The translations under genes and the position numbers were made by a program. The notes under the pieces were generated by a model, which worked only from the letters and a program-made list of their open reading frames with translations, was not told the origin of the DNA and ran no database searches. Source: an uncultured Prevotellaceae bacterium (GTDB lineage Bacteria; Bacteroidota; Bacteroidia; Bacteroidales; Bacteroidaceae). From it: a stretch of 64,000 nucleotides of DNA. How positions within the stretch are numbered: the stretch's first letter is position 1; each line of letters opens with the position of its first letter. The stretch spans positions 62,001 through 126,000 of the forward strand of contig CAMIYC010000003.1 of NCBI GenBank assembly GCA_946402905.1, read 5' to 3'. Shown here piece by piece: positions 9,070 through 16,686 of this stretch.

Positions 9070-9100
9070 CCGTTCGTTTACCTTTTTTGACTTTTAAAAT

Positions 9101-9481
9101 ATGACCGAAGGATTTCGTGTGAAAAACTATGGACAGCCGGTGAAACGCTACTGTCAGACGATGGACCTGAAAGACGATCCTGAGCTGATAGCGGAGTACA
9201 GACGCCGACATGCCCGCGAAAACGCCTGGCCGGAGATCCTGGCAGGCATCCGCCAGGTGGGTATCCTCGACATGGACATCTATATCCTGGGCACCCGACT
9301 GGTGATGATCGTTGAGACATCGCTCGACTTCGACTGGGACGAGGCGATGGCCCGCCTGGCCACCCTGCCCCGCCAACAGGAATGGGAGGAGTATATGGCA
9401 CTCTTCCAGGACTGCCGCAGCGATGCCACCTCAGACGAGAAATGGCAGATGATGGAACGGATGTTTCATCTATACGACTGA
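9101..9481 (+). CDS. L-rhamnose mutarotase family protein
   Basis: A 126-residue member of the RhaM (DUF718) dimeric alpha/beta-barrel family, which interconverts sugar anomers. The family pattern is clear: the YCQTMDLKDDPELIAEYRRRH segment with the likely catalytic His near residue 37, WPEI, then a beta-strand run ILDMDIYILGTRLVMIVE. The N-terminal 15 residues are an extension relative to Escherichia coli RhaM, as is usual in Bacteroidetes homologues. No rhamnose or fucose catabolic gene is adjacent, though a secreted GH29 fucosidase lies 40 kb away, so the physiological sugar is uncertain. It is convergent with dusB, 32 bp apart. Confidence 0.8.
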   Translation: MTEGFRVKNYGQPVKRYCQTMDLKDDPELIAEYRRRHARENAWPEILAGIRQVGILDMDIYILGTRLVMIVETSLDFDWDEAMARLATLPRQQEWEEYMALFQDCRSDATSDEKWQMMERMFHLYD

Positions 9482-9513
9482 ATGGCGGAGTGATGGACTG
9501 GAAGAGAAGACTC

Positions 9514-10503
9514 CTATGAAGACTTGCCGAGCTGCTGTCTTACCTCTTCAAGGATGGACAACAACTCGTCCATTTTCTCAGCACGGAGGATGGCGATGCG
9601 TGTCTGCCTGAAATTGGGTATGCCCTTGAAGATAGGACTGGCGGCCAGGTGACGGCGTGTGTGCAGGATGCCACGATATTCGTCGATGCGCTCCACGTTG
9701 ATGCGCAACTGCTCTTCGAGGATATCCAGTTTCCAGGAGAAGTCCATCGCCGGGTCGGGGTCACGGCCGTCCAGATAGTCGCGTATCTCCTTGAAGATCC
9801 AAGGTCGTCCGAAAGTGGCGCGGCCCACCATGATGGCATCGACACCATACCATTCGAAAGCCTGCCGGGCTTGCTCAGGCGTGGTGATGTCGCCATTGCC
9901 GATGACGGGGATATGAATGCGGGGGTTGCGTTTCACCTCGCCGATCAGCGTCCAGTCGGCCTCTCCCGTGTACATCTGCGAACGCGTGCGGCCATGGATG
10001 GTCAGCGCACTGATGCCACAGTCTTGCAACTGCTCGGCCAGGTCGGTGATGACCAGGTTTTCCTTGTCCCAGCCCAGACGGGTCTTCACCGTCACCGGCA
10101 CCCTCACCGCCTTGACCACCTCACGCGTGATGTCGAGCATCAACGGGATGTTGCGCAGCATGCCGGCGCCAGCACCCTTGCCCGCCACCTTCTTCACCGG
10201 ACAACCGAAGTTGAGGTCAATCACGTCGGGATGCACCTGTTCTACGATACGCGCCGCCTCGACCATCGCCTCCACATCGCGCCCGTAGATCTGTATGCCC
10301 ACGGGCCGCTCCTCGTCGCGGATGGTCAGCTTGGCCACCGTGCTCTTGATGGAGCGCACCAGAGCCTCGGCACTGACAAACTCGGTATAGACCATCGAGG
10401 CTCCGAAGCGCTTGCACAGCAGGCGGAAGCCTATGTCGGTGACATCCTCCATCGGTGCCAGAAACACAGGAAGGTCGTTGAATTGGATATTGCCTATTGT
10501 CAT
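9514..10503 (-). CDS. dusB: tRNA-dihydrouridine synthase, DusB type
   Basis: A 329-residue FMN enzyme that reduces specific uridines in tRNA to dihydrouridine. Typical blocks are visible: FLAPMEDVTDIGFRLLC at the N-terminus of the barrel, the NFGCPVKKVAGKGAGAGML segment with the catalytic Cys, KTRLGWD, IHGRTRSQMYTGEADW and the phosphate-binding GNGDI. The start codon overlaps the stop of dprA by four bases (ATGA), indicating translational coupling at the end of the DUF2851 - thioesterase - dprA - dusB operon. Confidence 0.95.
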   Translation of the reverse strand: MTIGNIQFNDLPVFLAPMEDVTDIGFRLLCKRFGASMVYTEFVSAEALVRSIKSTVAKLTIRDEERPVGIQIYGRDVEAMVEAARIVEQVHPDVIDLNFGCPVKKVAGKGAGAGMLRNIPLMLDITREVVKAVRVPVTVKTRLGWDKENLVITDLAEQLQDCGISALTIHGRTRSQMYTGEADWTLIGEVKRNPRIHIPVIGNGDITTPEQARQAFEWYGVDAIMVGRATFGRPWIFKEIRDYLDGRDPDPAMDFSWKLDILEEQLRINVERIDEYRGILHTRRHLAASPIFKGIPNFRQTRIAILRAEKMDELLSILEEVRQQLGKSS

Positions 10504-11627
10504 GATAATAAATGATATGTGCCTCCGGCGAGGCTTCTCACCACACCCTTCATCTCCAGTTCGAAAAGCACGGCGGTGAGCCGGCTCACCGACATGCCCG
10601 CCTGCACCGCCAGGATATTCAGGTTGAGGTCATTGTTGGTTTTCAGCACATTGACCACCGCCTGTTCCTCGGCCGAGAGGTCGGGAAACATATCGCGCGC
10701 TATGCCCACCGTGCGGGCCTTGGAGAGCTCAGCGTCGCTCTCCCACCCCATCGCCTTGACAAAACTCGCGGCATCGGTGAGCAGGGCGGCTCCATTGTCG
10801 CGTATCAGGTTGTTGCAGCCCTCGGAATACATGTCGCCGATGCGACCGGGGAAGGCAAACACATCCCTACCGTATCCCCGTGCGATCTCGGCGGTGATCA
10901 GCCCGCCGCCATGGGCTGCCGACTCCACCAGCACACAAGCGTCGGAGATGCCAGCCACGATGCGGTTGCGCCGCACAAAATTGATCTTGTCGGCATTGGT
11001 GTGCGTCATAAACTCCGTGAGCAACCCGCCCTGAGTCACCATCTTACGGGCCGTAGGCTTGTGGCGGCTGGGATAGAGGTCGTCGAGTCCGTGGGCCAGC
11101 ACACCCACCGTCTCCAGTCCGCAATCGAGGGCCTGACGGTGTGCGCAGATGTCGACGCCATAGGCCAGACCGCTCACCACCAGCACGTCGGGCGAGAAGC
11201 GGCCAAGTTCACTCACGAAGTGTTGTATCAGTTCCTGGGCATAGATAGTGCTATGGCGTGTGCCCACGATGTTGATCACCCTGCTCCGGTTGAGGTCGGC
11301 AGAGCCCAGATAGTAGAGCACAAGCGGTGCGTCGGCACACTCGCGGAGCCGGTAGGGATAGGCATCGTCTGCCATGACCAGTGTCTTTATGCCGTGGGCC
11401 TGGTTGAAGGCCAGTTCGGCCTCTGCCACAGGGCGCATCTTGTCGCAGTCGGAGAGAATCTCCGTCAGCCGGCCTGTGGCATCGGGTATGATATCCCGTA
11501 TATGCTTGCTATTTTCCACCACAGCGGTGGCGCTGCCCGCCTCACGGTAGAGGTGGAGCATACCCGCCAGGTTGTAATAACTCAAGCGGGCAAGTATCAT
11601 GCTGTTAATGACTTCCTTTTCGTTCAT
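10500..11627 (-). CDS. dprA: DNA-processing protein DprA
   Basis: A 375-residue protein that loads RecA on incoming single-stranded DNA during natural transformation. The Rossmann-like core shows GTRHSTIYAQ, VSGLAYGVDICAH, GVLAHGLDDLYPSRH and NFVRRNRIVAGISDA, the family's conserved blocks. An N-terminal helical extension and a C-terminal winged-helix-like segment (about 310-375) complete a normal-length protein. It overlaps its neighbours by four bases on both sides. A helix-hairpin-helix/outer-membrane protein at 50.4 kb is another possible transformation component in the window. Confidence 0.95.
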   Translation of the reverse strand: MNEKEVINSMILARLSYYNLAGMLHLYREAGSATAVVENSKHIRDIIPDATGRLTEILSDCDKMRPVAEAELAFNQAHGIKTLVMADDAYPYRLRECADAPLVLYYLGSADLNRSRVINIVGTRHSTIYAQELIQHFVSELGRFSPDVLVVSGLAYGVDICAHRQALDCGLETVGVLAHGLDDLYPSRHKPTARKMVTQGGLLTEFMTHTNADKINFVRRNRIVAGISDACVLVESAAHGGGLITAEIARGYGRDVFAFPGRIGDMYSEGCNNLIRDNGAALLTDAASFVKAMGWESDAELSKARTVGIARDMFPDLSAEEQAVVNVLKTNNDLNLNILAVQAGMSVSRLTAVLFELEMKGVVRSLAGGTYHLLS

Positions 11628-12016
11628 TGGAGTAAGACTTCATCATATTCAGAACTTCTTGCCAGCCGTCCGTCGACAAGGCACACCAGCTCTACCGTGC
11701 TGCGGAAGACAAGGGTCTCGTCAGGCAGCCGGAAGATATCTTGGTAAAACACATATTTGATACCCTCTTTCTTCAGGGCGAGGCGCGACACAAACTCGTC
11801 GTCGCAGCGGAGCGGCACCTTGAACTGCATATTCACGCGGGCCACCACTGCATCGATGCCACGCTCGTGCATCTCGGCGAAGCTGGCACCCCTGCTACGC
11901 AGGAAGAGGTGGCGCGTATGCTCGATGTAATGCAGGTAATTGGCATTGTTGACAATGCCCTCGATGTCGCATTCGTAGTCGCGCACCTCCATTTTTGTCT
12001 CGAAAATATAGGTCAT
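11624..12016 (-). CDS. Hotdog-fold acyl-CoA thioesterase (4HBT family)
   Basis: A 130-residue thioesterase of the 4-hydroxybenzoyl-CoA thioesterase family. The hallmark YECDIEGIVNNANYLHY near the N-terminus contains the catalytic Asp, and the rest fits a single hotdog fold. Its acyl substrate cannot be predicted. The stop codon overlaps the dprA start by four bases. The leader between DUF2851 and this start consists of GC-rich hairpin and AGCCCAT repeats. Confidence 0.87.
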   Translation of the reverse strand: MTYIFETKMEVRDYECDIEGIVNNANYLHYIEHTRHLFLRSRGASFAEMHERGIDAVVARVNMQFKVPLRCDDEFVSRLALKKEGIKYVFYQDIFRLPDETLVFRSTVELVCLVDGRLARSSEYDEVLLQ

Positions 12017-12030
12017 TCTTTTGGAGAGTT

Positions 12031-12138
12031 ATGGCTTGATGGGATTGATGGGCTTAATGGGCTTGATGGGCTCTATGGGATTCCCTCCCCTTTGGGGAGG
12101 GTTAGGGAGGGGTTTTGGGGAGGGTTAGGGAGGGGTTT
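12031..12138. repeat. Composite repeat: AGCCCAT units plus CCCTCCCC/GGGGAGGG hairpin
   Basis: Read on the minus strand it holds two CCCTAACCCTCCCC-like units, a perfect 8-bp stem CCCTCCCC/GGGGAGGG (12083-12090 with 12094-12101, three-base loop), then AGCCCAT-type units up to 14 bp before the thioesterase ATG. The first part is translated as the C-terminal tail of the DUF2851 protein. A very similar composite is found at 14351-14446. Confidence 0.88.
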
Positions 12139-13428
12139 GAGCTTCATATATTCATATCCTATGCGGCAGCGAAGGCAGTCTTTTCGGTCGCAATATTCTT
12201 TCTTGAGCTGGATGAGCGCCTGGCTGTCACCGGCGCTGTTCACTTCCAGGCCGCAGTCGCGCCACATACGGGTGATGTGGTTGTTTTCCGCCTTCAACTG
12301 CTCCAGCATGTCGAAGGCGCGGTCGCAGAGCCGCTCATCGCCCCGGTGCCTGCCATAGGCGAAGAGCATGGGCACAGCTGTATTGATGAGCAGCAGGTTG
12401 CGTGAGAACGGCGAGACGTGCTTGCTGCTCTTCGCGCTCTCACTGCCGAAGACATAATGCGTCTCCCAGTAAGGCGTGACATTGGTGGCAAAGATCTTCT
12501 CCAGCTGCTCCAGTGTCTCGCACTCCACCAGCGCGCTCAGACTGGCATGGCGTGAGTAGTAGAGGTTGGCCAGCTGTGAGATGCGTATGTGAGGGAAATT
12601 CTGCGGGCGCATCCGCAGAAATTTCCACCGCTTGTGGTCGATGGGTTTCAGTGCAAACTTATGTGCCAGATAGAGATACTCGTTGCGCAGGCGGGCGAAA
12701 TAGCCTTCGTTGAGCGCGTCTCTCTGGTAACGCTCCGGCACCGACGCGATCTCCAGCAGTCCGGCCTGCCCCAGGAAGATCGACTCGATCTGGAAGAGGT
12801 CGTCGCGGTGATGGTCTACGGCGTGGAGTGGTATGCTCATGGCCCATGCCTCAAAAGCGTCGCCGTTGACACCGAATCCATAGTTGCGTGCCAGTGTGAC
12901 GAAATAGGCGGCTTCCCACGACCCGTCGCAAAGCTCCACACGGCGGCGTATCGCCTCAGTCTTTTGCTCCAGGCGCTCCGTCTGCAGCGCACTCATCCAA
13001 CTGTGCACCTTCAGCGACGAGAGATCCGGGATGATGCGGTAGCAGGGGGGATATCTGTCTTCGCTGAGCAGCCGCTGGTAGTTTTCAGCCACGTATGCCG
13101 GCACTGCCAGCTCCATCTGTGGCGGTGTGCGCTGTTGGGAGGTTTTCACCACGGTATCGGCTTTTCCACATACATGGAGCACCACATTGTCGTAGGCCGC
13201 GTCATGGTCGTGGCCGTGGCGGTACCAGTCAGATGCCAGGTCGTGTATCTCGACGTTGCCCACCCACAGTGTGCCTTCGATTTTCACTTTGGCATTGAAG
13301 AAGTCGGGACCGGCATGTCGGTTGTGCAGTCCAGGGTCGATCACCTCCACCTCCCTGTTGTCAGTGGTATGCAGACGGCCCATGGGCAGCAGTTTGTGTT
13401 TCCAGCAGTAGTGCAGCAGAGCTTCCAT
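12073..13428 (-). CDS. DUF2851 family protein
   Basis: A 451-residue conserved Bacteroidetes protein of unknown function. Recognition rests on the N-terminal block MEALLHYCWKHKLLP followed by VEVIDPGLHNRHAGPDFFNAKV and WVGNVEIH, which is characteristic of this family. No signal peptide or membrane segment is seen. A near-C-terminal stretch has spaced cysteines (CDRKDCLRCRIGYEY). The last 20 or so residues (KPLPNPPQNPSLTLPKGEG...) are encoded by the intergenic hairpin repeat and are probably not part of the ancestral protein. First gene of the operon with thioesterase, dprA and dusB. A TAATTTTG box stands at 13458-13465 on the minus strand. Confidence 0.85.
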   Translation of the reverse strand: MEALLHYCWKHKLLPMGRLHTTDNREVEVIDPGLHNRHAGPDFFNAKVKIEGTLWVGNVEIHDLASDWYRHGHDHDAAYDNVVLHVCGKADTVVKTSQQRTPPQMELAVPAYVAENYQRLLSEDRYPPCYRIIPDLSSLKVHSWMSALQTERLEQKTEAIRRRVELCDGSWEAAYFVTLARNYGFGVNGDAFEAWAMSIPLHAVDHHRDDLFQIESIFLGQAGLLEIASVPERYQRDALNEGYFARLRNEYLYLAHKFALKPIDHKRWKFLRMRPQNFPHIRISQLANLYYSRHASLSALVECETLEQLEKIFATNVTPYWETHYVFGSESAKSSKHVSPFSRNLLLINTAVPMLFAYGRHRGDERLCDRAFDMLEQLKAENNHITRMWRDCGLEVNSAGDSQALIQLKKEYCDRKDCLRCRIGYEYMKLKPLPNPPQNPSLTLPKGEGIP

Positions 13429-13539
13429 TGATGAAAGAGTAAATATGAATTAAACCACAAAATTATATAAAAAAGTTGAAACAAACGAAAGTTTAGTTTT
13501 TTTATCTTCTATTTCATCCGATATCTCTCTGAAAATGTC

Positions 13540-13548
13540 TAACTTTGC
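13540..13548 (+). promoter_or_regulatory. -7 box (TAACTTTGC) for dapB
   Basis: Perfect TAnnTTTG match 46 bp upstream of the dapB ATG, in the divergent spacer with the DUF2851 operon. Confidence 0.6.
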
Positions 13549-13594
13549 ACCGCAATAGCGCCGTTGCTTTGCACATAAAAAACCAAGAGAAAAT

Positions 13595-14350
13595 ATGAAG
13601 ATAGCATTGATCGGCTACGGCAAGATGGGCAAGATGATAGAGCAGATCGCCCTGGAGCGTGGCCATGAGATAGTGAGCATCATCGATATCGACAATCAGC
13701 AAGACTTCGATTCGGAAGCTTTTGCGTCGGCTGACGTAGCCATTGAATTCACCTCACCCACAGCAGCTTACGGCAATTACCTAAAGGCTTTCTCCAAGGG
13801 TGTGAAAGTAGTGTCGGGTTCTACAGGATGGATGAAAGACCATGGCGATGAAGTGCGCCGCATGTGTACGGAGGGTGGTCAGACGCTCTTCTGGGCTTCC
13901 AATTTCTCCATCGGCGTAGCCATCTTCTCCGCCGTCAACCGCTATCTGGCCCGTATCATGAACGGCTTCCCACAGTATACCGTCAGCATGGAGGAGACTC
14001 ACCACATCCACAAGCTCGACGCCCCCTCAGGCACTGCCATCACCCTGGCCGAAGACCTCATCTCCTGCCTCGACAGCAAGAAAGCATGGGTGAAAGGTAC
14101 CCTGGTGGCACCCGACGGCACCGTCAGCGGCACTACCGAGTGTGCGCCCGACGAGATTGCCATCAGCAGCGTGCGCCGCGACGAGGTGCCTGGCATACAC
14201 AGCATCAGTTACGACTCTGAGGCCGACTGCATCACCATCACCCACGATGCCCACTCTCGCAAGGGGTTTGCCCTCGGCGCCGTCCTGGCCGCTGAATACA
14301 CCGCCACACACCAAGGGCTGCTCACCACCAGCGACCTGTTTAAGTTCTGA
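13595..14350 (+). CDS. dapB: 4-hydroxy-tetrahydrodipicolinate reductase
   Basis: A 251-residue cytoplasmic NAD(P)H enzyme of the diaminopimelate/lysine pathway. The nucleotide-binding motif IGYGKMGKMI is at the N-terminus, and the catalytic block EETHHIHKLDAPSGTA, carrying the active-site His and Lys, is near residues 130-146. Length is typical. It is followed by lepB across a 112-bp repeat-filled gap, then WbqC, an order I recall in other Bacteroidetes. Confidence 0.96.
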   Translation: MKIALIGYGKMGKMIEQIALERGHEIVSIIDIDNQQDFDSEAFASADVAIEFTSPTAAYGNYLKAFSKGVKVVSGSTGWMKDHGDEVRRMCTEGGQTLFWASNFSIGVAIFSAVNRYLARIMNGFPQYTVSMEETHHIHKLDAPSGTAITLAEDLISCLDSKKAWVKGTLVAPDGTVSGTTECAPDEIAISSVRRDEVPGIHSISYDSEADCITITHDAHSRKGFALGAVLAAEYTATHQGLLTTSDLFKF

Positions 14351-14446
14351 CCCCTCCCTAAAAAAACCGACCCCCTCCCTATCCCTCCCCAAGGGGAGGG
14401 AATCCCATAGAGCCCATTCACCCCATTAAGCCCATAAAAACCCTCA
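14351..14446. repeat. Composite GC-rich hairpin and AGCCCAT repeat in the lepB leader
   Basis: Starts directly after the dapB stop codon with CCCCTCCCT units, forms the stem CCCTCCCC (14383-14390) with GGGGAGGG (14393-14400), then continues as AATCCCATAGAGCCCAT and further CCCAT units to 17 bp before the lepB ATG. Same order of modules as at 12031-12138, seen there on the other strand. Confidence 0.88.
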
Positions 14447-14462
14447 AAAAAAACAATAAATA

Positions 14463-15905
14463 ATGATTGACAAGCAAAAAGCCAACCTCAATATGAAGAA
14501 GCAGTGGGCGAAGTTTATCGTCGTGCTGCTGTTATACCTTGCATTCCTTTTCTGGCTGAAGAGCTGGCTCGGCCTGATCGTCGTGCCGTTTATCTTCGAT
14601 GTCTATATCACCAAGAAAATCAAGTGGCAGTGGTGGAAAGACTCTGAGGGTCCCACCCGGTTTATCATGAGCTGGGTCGATGCCATCGTCTTCGCCCTGG
14701 TGGCCGTCTATTTCATCAATCTCTTCTTCTTCCAGAACTACGTCATACCGTCGAGTTCGTTGGAGAAGTCTTTGCTCCGTGGCGACTATCTCTTCGTGAG
14801 CAAGATGAGCTACGGCCCGCGCATTCCCCAAACTCCACTCACCATGCCGCTCACACAGCACACCCTGCCCATCGTCAATACCAAGTCGTATATCGAATGG
14901 CCCCACTGGGACTACCGCCGCGCGAAAGGTTTCGGCAAGGTGCAACTTAACGACATCGTCGTGTTCAACTACCCTGCCGGCGACAGCGTGATGTCGGCAG
15001 AGGAATACCAGGCTCAGGACTACTACCAGACCTGCTATATGCTGGGCATGGAGAATGGCGGTAAAAACGTAGAGACCGATTCACTCACTCCGCAACAGCG
15101 ATGGGACTATTACCATGAGGTGCTGGCCTATGGCGGTGCCATCATCAAGGCCAACTCGTCGCGCTTCGGAAAGATCATCTCCCGTCCCACCGACCGCCGT
15201 GAGAACTATGTGAAGCGGTGTGTGGGCCTTCCAGGCCAGACCTTCCAGATCAAAGACAAGATCATCTATCTCGACGGCAAGGCCAATAAAGAGCCCGACA
15301 ACGTGCAGTATACTTACTTCGTACCTTTCAAGCAAGGTCTGCCCGACGCTGTGATGGAAGAACTCGACATCACGATGGAAGACCTGGCCAGTGCCAGCCA
15401 GAATGGTTATATGCCGATGACACACCGTGCTGCCAAAGCCCTTGCCCAGCGTCCCGACCTGGTGGAGTATGTGCGTGAGGTGAACGACTCTGACCGTGCC
15501 GACCAGGGCAAGACTTATCCCGTGACCGCCAACACCGGTTGGACCCGCGACAACTATGGTCCGGTGTGGATTCCCGCCAAGGGCAAGAGCATCCGTCTCA
15601 CAATGGACAACATCGCAGTCTACGAGCGTCCCATCAGAGTGTATGAAGGCAATGAGCTGGAAGTGAAAGACGGCAAAATCTACATCAACGGCAAGCAGAC
15701 CGACAGCTACACGTTCAAAATGGACTATTACTGGATGATGGGCGACAACCGCCACAACTCTCTCGACTCCCGTTACTGGGGTTTTGTGCCCGAGGATCAC
15801 ATTGTGGGCAAACCCATCTTCATCTGGCTCTCCGTCAACCCAGAGACCGTGGGCTCTAAATACAGGTGGCACCGTCTCTTCAATCTGGTCGACAATATTA
15901 AATAG
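14463..15905 (+). CDS. lepB: Signal peptidase I
   Basis: A 480-residue inner-membrane serine protease that cleaves signal peptides. Two hydrophobic segments lie at about 18-45 and 70-92. The catalytic dyad is Ser99 in VIPSSSLEKSL and Lys251 in NYVKRCVGLPGQ. The C-terminal GDNRHNSLDSRYWG block (box E) is intact. The protein is longer than the enterobacterial type because about 130 residues are inserted between the dyad blocks and more further on, as in other Bacteroidetes enzymes. It should process the many secreted proteins encoded nearby. Confidence 0.95.
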   Translation: MIDKQKANLNMKKQWAKFIVVLLLYLAFLFWLKSWLGLIVVPFIFDVYITKKIKWQWWKDSEGPTRFIMSWVDAIVFALVAVYFINLFFFQNYVIPSSSLEKSLLRGDYLFVSKMSYGPRIPQTPLTMPLTQHTLPIVNTKSYIEWPHWDYRRAKGFGKVQLNDIVVFNYPAGDSVMSAEEYQAQDYYQTCYMLGMENGGKNVETDSLTPQQRWDYYHEVLAYGGAIIKANSSRFGKIISRPTDRRENYVKRCVGLPGQTFQIKDKIIYLDGKANKEPDNVQYTYFVPFKQGLPDAVMEELDITMEDLASASQNGYMPMTHRAAKALAQRPDLVEYVREVNDSDRADQGKTYPVTANTGWTRDNYGPVWIPAKGKSIRLTMDNIAVYERPIRVYEGNELEVKDGKIYINGKQTDSYTFKMDYYWMMGDNRHNSLDSRYWGFVPEDHIVGKPIFIWLSVNPETVGSKYRWHRLFNLVDNIK

Positions 15906-15950
15906 TGCCGATCGCCGCTCGATGCGAAAAGTCCAAAGCCCAAGCCGAAC

Positions 15951-16646
15951 ATGTCCTCATGCCTGCTATCTACCACCTATTTCGGACCGGTGCAGTGGTA
16001 TCAGAAACTACGCCGTTATGACGAGGTGTGGATAGACACCGATGAGCACTTCGCCAAGCAGACCTACCGCAACCGCTGCGTGATCGCCACGACGCAAGGC
16101 ACTCAGGCCCTGACCATCCCCGTGACACACGACACGGGGGCCTGCCGAGTGCGCGATATCCGCATCAGCGATCACGGCAAATGGCGCCAGGAGCACTGGA
16201 ATGCCATCCGCACCGCTTATGGCGAATCGCCGTTTTTTGAGTTTTATGCCGACGACCTGGCACCGTTTTTCGAACAACGATGGGAATTTCTCGTTGACTT
16301 CAACGAGGCCATCACAAAGAAAATGTGTGAGTTGTTGGACCTCCCCCGGCCCCTCCAAGACCTCCCCCAGCCCCTCCAAAGGAATAACCTCCCCCAGCCC
16401 CTCCAAAGGAGGGGAGGTGTGATGGAGCATGCTGGGATGGGAGATGAGATGATAAATAAGACGGATCTGGGAGATGCTTTTGATGACTATCGGGATGTGA
16501 TACATCCTAAGCACCCGAAGCCAGACCCGATGTTTGTGCCTCAACGCTATTATCAGGTGTTTGAGCAAAGGCATGGGTTTCTGCCCAATCTGAGCATCCT
16601 TGACCTGCTGATGAACGAGGGCAACGAGAGTATTTTCTATTTATAA
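15951..16646 (+). CDS. WbqC-like family protein with an in-frame repeat insertion
   Basis: A 231-residue member of the WbqC-like family, thought to act in surface polysaccharide or glycan biosynthesis. The N-terminal STTYFGPVQWYQKLRRYDEV and NRCVIATTQGTQALTIPV segments and the downstream SPFFEFYADDL and WEFLVDFN parts are family-like. Residues about 130-156 (DLPRPLQDLPQPLQRNNLPQ...) are an in-frame copy of the GC-rich intergenic hairpin repeat found elsewhere in this window, and the sequence resumes afterwards with a plausible C-terminal region (VIHPKHPKPDPMFVPQRYYQ). The protein may tolerate the insert as a surface loop. It is convergent with the M16 peptidase. Confidence 0.85.
   Translation: MSSCLLSTTYFGPVQWYQKLRRYDEVWIDTDEHFAKQTYRNRCVIATTQGTQALTIPVTHDTGACRVRDIRISDHGKWRQEHWNAIRTAYGESPFFEFYADDLAPFFEQRWEFLVDFNEAITKKMCELLDLPRPLQDLPQPLQRNNLPQPLQRRGGVMEHAGMGDEMINKTDLGDAFDDYRDVIHPKHPKPDPMFVPQRYYQVFEQRHGFLPNLSILDLLMNEGNESIFYL
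16338..16417. repeat. GC-rich hairpin repeat inside the WbqC coding sequence
   Basis: Three tandem copies of a roughly 26-bp unit (GACCTCCCCCAGCCCCTCCA-like), the last ending in the hairpin CCCCTCC-AAA-GGAGGGG (16398-16414). The same array, in the same orientation, occurs at 23291-23381. Its length leaves the reading frame open. Confidence 0.9.
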
Positions 16647-16686
16647 ATGAGCGTATTTTCTATTTATAAATAAGTGTGCATACTCA

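Noticed and set aside
10512..11747. 411-codon open frame antisense to dprA
   Set aside because: A shadow of the GC-rich coding strand of dprA; no recognisable protein features.
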